DNA of 16,971 nt from an uncultured Bacilli bacterium (GTDB lineage: Bacteria > Bacillota_I > Bacilli_A > RF39 > UBA660): positions 5,569 to 22,539 of the forward strand of contig CAJUGF010000026.1 of assembly GCA_910585915.1 (NCBI GenBank). Direction: 5' to 3'. The notes under the pieces are model-generated. The model made no database searches. It saw only the letters and a program-made list of their open reading frames with translations, and was not told where the DNA came from. The position numbers and the translations under genes are program-made. Below are positions 1 to 6,065 of the stretch, one piece after another. The first letter of the stretch is position 1, and each line of letters starts with the position of its first letter.

Positions 1-24
1 CCCTACACGACGCTCTTCCCATCT
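1..24. other. Illumina sequencing-adapter remnant
   Basis: The first 24 bases match the 3' end of the standard Illumina TruSeq read-1 adapter at 23 of 24 positions; the single difference is C instead of G at position 20. This is library-derived sequence left at the contig end, not genome. Biological sequence begins at about position 25, and the first gene is cut there. Confidence 0.96.
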
Positions 25-26
25 GT

Positions 27-476
27 TTCATAACAATTATGATCATTTTAATGAAATTATGGGAATATAAATTAGAATTGACACAAAAAAAAGATGGAAA
101 CTTATTACTCAATATAAGAAGTGCTAGCGATAAAATTTTATTAAATGGATTATTAATCATTCTGGCATATAATGGCTTTTTATCAGTAGTTATTCCTGTC
201 CTTATTGTAATCAAAGAAATTTTAACCGAAAGCATCAAAAAAATTAGTGCAGACAATGGCAAAATGTTAGAACGTAGTATTTTAGGAATTTTAGAAAAGA
301 CTTGTTTAAATTTGGGGTTAATTTTAATTTTATTTTATAACTTACCATTTGAACTATGGAATATTTTTTTAGCCGATGCTTTAATTTTAATTGGAACAGT
401 AATGAGTGTAATTAATGGATGTATTTATTTCTGTCGTGCCAAAAATTTATTAATAGAAACAAAAGAATCAGAGTAA
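27..476 (+). CDS. PgsA-like CDP-alcohol phosphatidyltransferase homologue, 5'-truncated, catalytic motif degenerate
   Basis: The frame is open from the adapter junction; the ATG at 39 is probably internal. The hydrophobic pattern and the conserved segments SDKILLNGLLIILAY, LFYNLPFEL and VINGCIYF resemble the C-terminal two thirds of phosphatidylglycerophosphate synthase PgsA, an integral membrane enzyme that joins CDP-diacylglycerol to glycerol-3-phosphate. The family needs D-x2-DG-x2-AR-x8-G-x3-D-x3-D. Laid on this protein with spacing intact and numbering from the ATG at 39, those positions read K6, E9, Y10, E13, L14, L23, R27 and D31, so only the last aspartate remains. It is therefore probably a non-catalytic paralogue rather than working PgsA. 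A pgsA gene close upstream of recA is a familiar Bacillus arrangement (with cinA between, absent here). Homology is fairly confident; loss of activity is inferred. Confidence 0.72.
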   Translation, partial: FITIMIILMKLWEYKLELTQKKDGNLLLNIRSASDKILLNGLLIILAYNGFLSVVIPVLIVIKEILTESIKKISADNGKMLERSILGILEKTCLNLGLILILFYNLPFELWNIFLADALILIGTVMSVINGCIYFCRAKNLLIETKESE

Positions 477-487
477 TCTGTTTTTTT
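469..487 (+). terminator. Weak intrinsic terminator after the PgsA-like gene
   Basis: Arms CAGA (469-472) and TCTG (477-480) enclose a GTAA loop and run into seven T (481-487). The TAA stop codon (474-476) lies in the loop. The stem has only 4 bp, so efficiency may be low, but the overlap with the stop codon recurs elsewhere in the window. Confidence 0.45.
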
Positions 488-615
488 ATTTGCATTAATT
501 TATTCAAATAAAATCTAGAACTATACAGTGAAAAAAATTAAAAGTAATTCAAAAAAGTGGTAGATTTCTAAAATGTATCATTAAAAATATTTGATTTTTG
601 TATGGAAATAGATAC

Positions 616-629
616 CAAACGAATGTTTG
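616..629. promoter_or_regulatory. LexA/DinR SOS operator upstream of recA
   Basis: CAAAC-GAAT-GTTTG has perfectly palindromic 5-bp arms. It differs from the Bacillus SOS box CGAAC-N4-GTTCG only by a symmetric G-to-A and C-to-T change at the second position of each arm. It ends 9 bp before the recA -35 element, where bound LexA could block polymerase. Damage-induced recA control is well known for the family; the site itself is inferred from sequence. Confidence 0.68.
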
Positions 630-638
630 AGAAAAAGA

Positions 639-667
639 TTGACAAAGAAAATAATCTATAATAAAAT
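639..667 (+). promoter_or_regulatory. recA promoter (sigma-A type)
   Basis: TTGACA (639-644) is a consensus -35, followed by a 17-bp spacer and TAAAAT (662-667) as the -10. A better-looking TATAAT at 657-662 would leave only a 12-bp spacer and is less likely. The predicted RNA start, near 674, gives a 5' leader of about 22 nt. Confidence 0.75.
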
Positions 668-695
668 GAACATGTATTAAAACGTGGGAGGATAT

Positions 696-1742
696 ATGAA
701 AACAACAAAAGATATAAAAGATAAAGACAAAGCATTAGAACAGGTTCTGGCAGATATAGAAAAACAATTTGGTAAAGGTGCCATTATGAAATTAGGAGCT
801 CAAGAACACATGGAAGTAGAGGTAACTTCGAGTGGTTCATTAATGCTTGATGTAGCCTTAGGTGTAGGAGGATATCCCAAAGGAAGAATTATTGAAATCT
901 ATGGACCAGAATCATCTGGAAAAACAACATTTGCACTTCAAGCTATTGCTGAAGTGCAAAAAACGGGTGGACGAGCAGCATTCATTGATGCAGAACATGC
1001 TCTTGACCCAGTTTATGCTAAAAATCTAGGCGTAAATATTAATGAATTATTATTGTCACAACCAGATACAGGAGAACAAGCTTTAGAAATATGTGAAGCT
1101 TTGGTTCGAAGTGAAGCTGTTAATATTGTTGTAATTGACTCTGTTGCAGCCCTTGTTCCTCAAGCAGAAATTGATGGAGATATGGGAGATAGTCATGTAG
1201 GACTTCAAGCAAGATTGATGAGTCAGGCATTGAGAAAATTATCAGGAACTATTAATAAAACGAAAACTACTGCTATCTTTATTAATCAATTAAGAGAAAA
1301 AGTAGGAGTAATGTTTGGTAATCCTGAAACAACCCCAGGAGGAAGAGCCTTAAAATTTTATGCAACCATTCGATTGGACGTTAGAAGAGGAGAACAAATT
1401 AAACAAGGCGATGGTGTTATTGGTAACAGAACTAACATCAAAGTTGTGAAAAATAAAGTAGCGCCTCCATTTAGAACTGCAAGTGTTGATATTATGTATG
1501 GTAGTGGAGTTAGCCGTGAAGGTGAAATCATAGATATAGCAAGTGAAATAAATGTTTTAGAAAAAAGTGGTGCATGGTATTCCTACAAAGGAGAAAAAAT
1601 TGGTCAAGGAAAAGAAAATGTTAAAATATATTTAAAAGAGCATTTAGAATTAAAAGAAGAATTAGAAACAAAAATTCGAGAACATTATGGTTTTGCAAAA
1701 AGTACAGAAAAAAATTCAAAATCAAAAGGAGCAACAAAATAA
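696..1742 (+). CDS. recA: Recombinase RecA
   Basis: RecA forms ATP-dependent filaments on single-stranded DNA, catalyses homologous strand exchange and activates LexA self-cleavage. The 348-residue product has the usual family length. Visible landmarks are the Walker A motif GPESSGKTT (70-78), the Walker B strand VNIVVIDS (142-149), the loop-1 region around MGDSHVGLQARLMSQALRKL, loop 2 around FGNPETTPGGRALKFYA, and a Lys/Ser-rich tail. The frame also opens at a GTG at 684, but GGGAGG at 686-691 is the Shine-Dalgarno and serves the ATG at 696. The gene has its own promoter and a probable LexA operator, and ends in a terminator built into its last codons, so it appears monocistronic. Confidence 0.98.
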   Translation: MKTTKDIKDKDKALEQVLADIEKQFGKGAIMKLGAQEHMEVEVTSSGSLMLDVALGVGGYPKGRIIEIYGPESSGKTTFALQAIAEVQKTGGRAAFIDAEHALDPVYAKNLGVNINELLLSQPDTGEQALEICEALVRSEAVNIVVIDSVAALVPQAEIDGDMGDSHVGLQARLMSQALRKLSGTINKTKTTAIFINQLREKVGVMFGNPETTPGGRALKFYATIRLDVRRGEQIKQGDGVIGNRTNIKVVKNKVAPPFRTASVDIMYGSGVSREGEIIDIASEINVLEKSGAWYSYKGEKIGQGKENVKIYLKEHLELKEELETKIREHYGFAKSTEKNSKSKGATK

Positions 1743-1753
1743 GGTTGCTTTTT
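1730..1753 (+). terminator. Intrinsic terminator overlapping the recA stop codon
   Basis: AGCAAC (1730-1735) pairs with GTTGCT (1744-1749) across an 8-nt loop, running into five T (1749-1753). The 5' arm consists of recA codons and the TAA stop (1740-1742) sits in the loop. Confidence 0.8.
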
Positions 1754-1774
1754 AAATGCTTAAATTCTTTTTTC

Positions 1775-1803
1775 TTGTAAAAAAACTGGTTTAAACTTAT
1801 AAT
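1775..1803 (+). promoter_or_regulatory. rny promoter (sigma-A type)
   Basis: TTGTAA (1775-1780), a 17-bp spacer, then consensus TATAAT (1798-1803). It lies between the recA terminator and the rny Shine-Dalgarno AGGAGG (1843-1848), implying a leader of about 44 nt. Confidence 0.8.
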
Positions 1804-1853
1804 AAAAATATAGATTATGAAAATTTTCTATAAATAAAAAATAGGAGGAAAAA

Positions 1854-3410
1854 ATGGAAATCAATATACTATCCATTCTTTTAACTCTATTGATTGGAAT
1901 TTTAGTAGGTATGGGAATCTCTATGTTAGTAAATTACATAAGAGGAGTCAATGCTGAAAAAAAAGCTGATAAATTTTTAGAAGAGGCAAAAAAAGAAGCG
2001 GAAAAGCAAAAAAGAGATCGCCTTTTAGAAATAAAAGAAGAGTCACATAAGCTAAAACAAGAACTTGACATGGAAATTAAACAAAAAAAAGCCGAAATGA
2101 AAGAAAACGAAAGTCGCTTATTACAACGAGAAGCATCATTAGATAAACGAGATGAAATGCTGCAAAAAAGAGATGCAATGCTGGATGAAAAAGACTCTAA
2201 ATTATTAGCGAAACAAACAGAATTACAAGAAAAAGAAGTTAAAATGGATGAAATGCACAAAGAAGAAATGGCTTTGTTAGAAAATATTGCAAAGTTTTCA
2301 AAAGAAAAAGCACATGATATGATTATGAAGCGCGTAGAAAATGATATGGCCAAAGAGATTGCTGAGTACTGTCATGAAAAAGAAACTGAAGCCAAACTGA
2401 ATGCTCATGAAAAAGCCAAACAAATTATAGTAGAAAGTATGAATCGATACTCAGAAGACGTAGCGAGTGAGCAAACTGTAAGTACAATTAATCTTCCAAA
2501 TGATGATATGAAAGGAAGATTAATTGGTAGAGAAGGAAGAAACATTAGAACAATTGAAGCAGTAACAGGAGTTGATTTAATAATAGATGATACTCCAGAA
2601 GCAATCGTAATATCAAGTTTTGATCTATTAAGAAGAGAAATCGCCAAGATAACTATTGAAACGTTAATTAAAGATGGAAGAATTCATCCATCAAGAATTG
2701 AAGAAGTATATGATAAAGTATCAAAAGATATGAATACCAAAATTACTGAATTGGGAACAGAAACCATTTATGAACTAGGAATCAGTAAAATGGATCCAGA
2801 ATTAATTAATTTAATTGGAAAACTGCATTTCCGAACAAGTTATGGCCAAAATGCACTACAGCATTCCAAAGAAGTAGCAAACCTAACAGGACTCATGGCA
2901 AGTGAATTAGGAGAAAACGTCATTCTCGCCAAAAGAGCAGGATTATTACATGACATTGGAAAATCCATTGATTTTGAGATGGAAGGGAGTCATGTAGAAA
3001 TCGGAATGGATATTGCTAAAAAATATCATGAAGATGAAATTGTAATCAATGCGATCGCCTCTCATCATGGAGATCATGAAAAGCACTCTATAATTGCAGC
3101 CCTTGTTGAAGTAGCAGATACGTTATCAGCAGCAAGGCCAGGAGCAAGAAATGATTCCTTAGACAATTACATTAAAAGATTAGAACAATTAGAAGAAATC
3201 GGAAATTCTTTTGATGGAGTGGAAAAAACTTTTGCAATGCAAGCAGGAAGAGAAGTGCGTGTAATGGTAAAACCAGACGAAGTAGATGACATCCATAGTT
3301 ATAAAATTGCAAGAGAATTGAAAGAGAAAATTGAATCTGAAATGCAATATCCAGGAACTATTAAAATTATTGTAATTAGAGAATCAAGAGCACTAGAAGA
3401 AGCAAAATAA
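1854..3410 (+). CDS. rny: Ribonuclease Y
   Basis: RNase Y is the membrane-anchored endoribonuclease that starts much mRNA decay in Gram-positive bacteria and acts with RNase J and other degradosome partners. The 518-residue protein has the full architecture: one N-terminal transmembrane helix (about 5-28), a long charged coiled coil (about 32-205) with repeated KRDxML/KD and QxKE blocks, a KH RNA-binding domain with its GxxG loop GREG at 225-228, and an HD phosphohydrolase domain with metal-binding HD at 366-367 in LLHDIGKS plus a later ASHHGDHE segment. AGGAGG lies 5 nt before the ATG. Length matches the Bacillus enzyme (520). It has its own promoter and terminator. In many Firmicutes rny also lies just after recA. 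Confidence 0.97.
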   Translation: MEINILSILLTLLIGILVGMGISMLVNYIRGVNAEKKADKFLEEAKKEAEKQKRDRLLEIKEESHKLKQELDMEIKQKKAEMKENESRLLQREASLDKRDEMLQKRDAMLDEKDSKLLAKQTELQEKEVKMDEMHKEEMALLENIAKFSKEKAHDMIMKRVENDMAKEIAEYCHEKETEAKLNAHEKAKQIIVESMNRYSEDVASEQTVSTINLPNDDMKGRLIGREGRNIRTIEAVTGVDLIIDDTPEAIVISSFDLLRREIAKITIETLIKDGRIHPSRIEEVYDKVSKDMNTKITELGTETIYELGISKMDPELINLIGKLHFRTSYGQNALQHSKEVANLTGLMASELGENVILAKRAGLLHDIGKSIDFEMEGSHVEIGMDIAKKYHEDEIVINAIASHHGDHEKHSIIAALVEVADTLSAARPGARNDSLDNYIKRLEQLEEIGNSFDGVEKTFAMQAGREVRVMVKPDEVDDIHSYKIARELKEKIESEMQYPGTIKIIVIRESRALEEAK

Positions 3411-3423
3411 GCTTCTTTTTTTT
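3397..3423 (+). terminator. Intrinsic terminator overlapping the rny stop codon
   Basis: AAGAAGC (3397-3403) pairs with GCTTCTT (3411-3417) around a 7-nt loop that includes the stop codon (3408-3410). The 3' arm continues into an unbroken T run to 3423. The next gene's -10 element begins only 11 bp later. Confidence 0.85.
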
Positions 3424-3431
3424 ATAGGTTC

Positions 3432-3440
3432 TGTTATAAT
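3432..3440 (+). promoter_or_regulatory. Extended -10 promoter for the yjjX-exoIII unit
   Basis: TG-T-TATAAT is a perfect extended -10. The matching -35 window falls inside the T-rich rny terminator and has no good hexamer, so the TGn motif probably compensates. The predicted RNA start, about 3447, lies at the Shine-Dalgarno GAGGTG (3447-3452) of the gene at 3458, so the leader would be only about 11 nt. Confidence 0.62.
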
Positions 3441-3457
3441 GGAAAAGAGGTGTAAAA

Positions 3458-3991
3458 ATGAGATTAATGATAGCAACTGAAAATGCTGCCAAAATAGAAA
3501 GCGCTAAAAGAGCATTTAGTGATTATTTTGAAAATATAGAGATAATTGGTGTGAAAATTGACTCAGAAGTAAATGAACAGCCAGTAAATGAGGAGACAAA
3601 ACTTGGAGCAACCAATCGCTTAAACAATCTAAAAAAGTACTGCAAAGAGAATAAAATAAATGCAGACTATTATCTTTCTATAGAAACTGGAATCATAGAT
3701 TTATATGGGACATACTTTAATATGAATATTGCAGCAATTTCCGATAACAGTGAAAAAATATCTTATGGAACATCAAGCGCATATCCCATTCCAAAGAAAT
3801 ATATAGAAATCATCAAAGAAAAAAGTCTAGGTACATTATTCAATGAAATATATGGTAATGATGAAACTCGCCATACCAAAGGTGGAGGAATTGAAGCCTT
3901 ATCTCATGGCAAGATTAGTAGAGCTGATCTCGGCACTTCAGCATTTATTATGGCTTTAACTGAATGGATAAATGAAGTTTGGAGTGATTAG
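3458..3991 (+). CDS. yjjX: YjjX-type inosine/xanthosine triphosphatase (DUF84 family)
   Basis: DUF84/YjjX proteins hydrolyse non-canonical purine NTPs (ITP, XTP) and keep damaged nucleotides out of nucleic acids. The family pattern is clear over 177 residues: the nucleotide-binding start ATENAAKIESAKRAF (6-20), the signature VNEQPVNEETKLGATNR (38-54), the acidic YLSIETGI strand (72-79), and GGGIEALSHGKISRADL (142-158), which matches the GxLTHGxxxRxDL block. A further His/Arg pair ETRHTKG lies just before. It is probably cotranscribed with exonuclease III (2-nt gap), giving a small DNA/nucleotide-hygiene unit. Substrate choice is inferred from the family. A frequent misnomer would be the separate RdgB/HAM1 family, whose motifs are absent. 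Confidence 0.86.
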   Translation: MRLMIATENAAKIESAKRAFSDYFENIEIIGVKIDSEVNEQPVNEETKLGATNRLNNLKKYCKENKINADYYLSIETGIIDLYGTYFNMNIAAISDNSEKISYGTSSAYPIPKKYIEIIKEKSLGTLFNEIYGNDETRHTKGGGIEALSHGKISRADLGTSAFIMALTEWINEVWSD

Positions 3992-3993
3992 AA

Positions 3994-4749
3994 ATGCGCT
4001 TAGTATCTTGGAATGTAGCGGGATTACGATCTTGTCTAAAAAAAGGCTTTGCCGATTTTTTTTCACGTATAAACGCTGACGTTGTTTGCATAGAAGAAGC
4101 AAAGTTAACCGAAGAAGAATTAGAATATCGACCAGAAGGATATGAAATATATTTAAATCCTGCTGAGAAAAAAGGATATTCAGGAACACTAATTTATACC
4201 AGAATAAAACCACTAAAAATATATTATGGAATGGGGATAGAAGAGCATGATCAAGAAGGAAGAATGATTACTCTTGAATTTAATAACTTCTTTTTAATTG
4301 CAATATATGTTCCTAATTCTAAAAGAGGATTGTTAAGACTCGATTATCGCATGAAATGGGAAGATGATTTCTATAATTTTCTACATAAACTAGAACGTCA
4401 AAAACCAGTTATTTTTTGTGGTGATTTAAACGTCTGTCATCAAGAAATCGATATTGCAAATCCAGAAAGTAATAAAAGAAGTCCAGGATTCACAATTGAA
4501 GAAAGAAATAAATTTTCGAGGATTTTAAACAGTGGATATATCGATACTTATCGTTATCAAAATCCGCACAAAAGAATATACACCTGGTGGAGTTATATTG
4601 GAAATGCCAGAGAACGAAATATCGGATGGCGTTTAGATTACTTTGTAATATCCCAAAAATTACTACCATACTTAAAAGAATCATATATATACAATGGAAT
4701 ATATGGAAGTGATCATTGTCCAATCGGACTTGACATGGAGATGAATTAA
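3994..4749 (+). CDS. exoA: Exodeoxyribonuclease III / AP endonuclease
   Basis: This Mg-dependent enzyme cuts DNA 5' to abasic sites and has 3'-5' exonuclease and 3'-phosphatase activity in base-excision repair. The 251-residue length equals the Bacillus ExoA type. Catalytic positions are visible: N7 in SWNVAGLR, E35 in CIEEAKL (the usual Gln at 34 is Glu), Y105 in IYVPNS, D144 and N146 in CGDLNVCH, the ARERNIGWRLDYF segment (205-217), and D240-H241 in SDHCPIGL. It starts 2 nt after the yjjX-type stop codon. Its Shine-Dalgarno GGAGTGAT (3981-3988) lies inside the end of that gene, so translation is probably coupled. Confidence 0.96.
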   Translation: MRLVSWNVAGLRSCLKKGFADFFSRINADVVCIEEAKLTEEELEYRPEGYEIYLNPAEKKGYSGTLIYTRIKPLKIYYGMGIEEHDQEGRMITLEFNNFFLIAIYVPNSKRGLLRLDYRMKWEDDFYNFLHKLERQKPVIFCGDLNVCHQEIDIANPESNKRSPGFTIEERNKFSRILNSGYIDTYRYQNPHKRIYTWWSYIGNARERNIGWRLDYFVISQKLLPYLKESYIYNGIYGSDHCPIGLDMEMN

Positions 4750-4753
4750 AAAA

Positions 4754-5983
4754 ATGAAAATAAACTATGACTTATCATCCAAAGAATTAGTGAGTCAAAT
4801 GAATATTGCAATAGGAATTTATCAAAAACGCAAAAGCTTAAAAAGAAGCAAAAAGAAAAAAATCAAAACATTTACTCAAATTTTGTTTCAAAAGTATACC
4901 ATGTGCCTTATTGGTATCATGCTAATGGTATTAATAAGCACTTTTAAAAATTCAGACAATCTTAGCATGATTATTTTTAGTATAACAATACTTCTATTTC
5001 TCAAAAATACCATTTCACTAATAAAAAGCATCATAAAGTATAGAAGTCAGAAAAAAAGATATCAAAAAGGAACCATACGATTTAATAAAGATGGCTTAGT
5101 TGATATATATGAAGAAGAAAAAATGATATCAAGGTCTTGGGATGAAATAGAATTAATTGTGATGACTGATAAACTAATTTTAATATTTGATAAAGTAAAT
5201 AGCTTTTTCATGATACCTAATGATACTAAGAAAGAAGCAAAGGTAAAACAAGTATTAGAAAAATACAAAATAAATGATAAACTGATTATAAAAGAACTTC
5301 CACAAAAATGGCAAAACATAATCTGGAACTATACAACATATATAATGATCTTTCTAATCATTACAGGACTTTATATCTTCTGGGATTACATCAATGTTTG
5401 TTTAATTGATCAAGAAATATATAATATAAATAATACAGAAGAACAGATTGATTTTCAGATAAAATCATATGAAAAATATGGGATAGTAGAAAAAGATTTA
5501 AAAGAATATTTTAAAAAATTTAAAGAAGCTAGAAAGAGCTACGAAGAAAATAAAGCAGAAACGATATATTCTTTTTTAACAATCGATGTTTTAAAGAAAA
5601 GAGATGAACTTGAAAAAATAAAAAATAGCTTAGAAGAAAAAGAACAAATTGCTTCTCAAGGAATTGAAATAATTATGGAATTATTAGAAGAAGAAACTGC
5701 CATGAAAGAGATAAAAGAACAAAATCTTGGAGAGTATTTTGAAGATACTTTTAAGAAATATGCCCTTACTGAATACGATGATTTTTACAAAGAAGGGTGG
5801 ATAGAAGAACTTGCAAAAAATAAAAGTCAAATGACATATGTAAAACGTGCCCTAGAGATTTTAATCGAAGAACCAGAATGTTGGTACATTGAAAATGAAA
5901 AATTTTATATGAATGATAAAAATATAGAAGAATATAACAAAATCCATGATATCATCTTGGGAAGTAACTCAAATAAAGTGTAA
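4754..5983 (+). CDS. Unknown three-helix membrane protein with a YcxB-like domain and a long acidic C-terminal domain
   Basis: I do not recognise a named family for the whole 409-residue protein. It has a basic N-terminus (KKRKSLKRSKKKKIK region, about 24-38), two membrane helices (about 48-64 and 70-92), and a basic turn. About 105-175 is a beta-rich stretch (RFNKDGLVDIY, SWDEIELIVMT, FFMIPND) resembling the YcxB-like domain attached to many Firmicute membrane proteins. A third helix lies at about 193-216. The remaining 190 residues are Glu/Lys-rich and probably helical, on the opposite face from the YcxB-like part and likely outside the cell. Four bases separate it from exoIII and no other start signal is strong; GGAG at 4737-4740 lies 13 nt upstream. 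It is probably the last gene of that unit. Function unknown. Confidence 0.85.
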   Translation: MKINYDLSSKELVSQMNIAIGIYQKRKSLKRSKKKKIKTFTQILFQKYTMCLIGIMLMVLISTFKNSDNLSMIIFSITILLFLKNTISLIKSIIKYRSQKKRYQKGTIRFNKDGLVDIYEEEKMISRSWDEIELIVMTDKLILIFDKVNSFFMIPNDTKKEAKVKQVLEKYKINDKLIIKELPQKWQNIIWNYTTYIMIFLIITGLYIFWDYINVCLIDQEIYNINNTEEQIDFQIKSYEKYGIVEKDLKEYFKKFKEARKSYEENKAETIYSFLTIDVLKKRDELEKIKNSLEEKEQIASQGIEIIMELLEEETAMKEIKEQNLGEYFEDTFKKYALTEYDDFYKEGWIEELAKNKSQMTYVKRALEILIEEPECWYIENEKFYMNDKNIEEYNKIHDIILGSNSNKV

Positions 5984-6010
5984 AGATTTCTCATCAAAAG
6001 AGAAATTTTT
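5984..6010 (+). terminator. Intrinsic terminator of the yjjX-exoIII-membrane protein unit
   Basis: ATTTCTC (5986-5992) pairs with GAGAAAT (6000-6006) around a 7-nt loop, with T at 6006-6010. It starts directly after the stop codon (5981-5983) and faces the rnj terminator 28 bases away. Confidence 0.8.
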
Positions 6011-6037
6011 AATTATCATAAGGAATTTAAAAATATC

Positions 6038-6065
6038 AAAAAAAAACAATCACTACCGATTGTTT
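6038..6065 (-). terminator. Intrinsic terminator of rnj
   Basis: Read on the minus strand, AAACAATC (6065-6058) pairs with GATTGTTT (6051-6044) around a 6-nt loop and runs into T (complement of the A run 6038-6046). The 5' arm begins within the rnj stop codon (6066-6064). Confidence 0.82.

Noticed and set aside
27..476. Calling the first gene a pseudogene
   Set aside because: The frame is intact with the transmembrane pattern preserved; truncation comes from the contig edge. Loss of catalytic residues alone does not show decay.
477..638. Missing cinA or a small gene between the PgsA-like gene and recA
   Set aside because: No open frame with a ribosome-binding site was seen; the region is AT-rich spacer apart from the terminator and SOS box.
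684..695. GTG start giving a four-residue longer RecA
   Set aside because: The extra codons are the Shine-Dalgarno GGGAGG itself; the ATG at 696 is correctly placed after it.
1934..2353. 139-codon antisense reading frame inside rny
   Set aside because: It is the Ser/Phe-rich mirror of the Lys/Glu-rich coiled-coil codons, with no ribosome-binding site or family resemblance. Similar minus-strand frames lie within ffh, ftsY, exoIII and argS.
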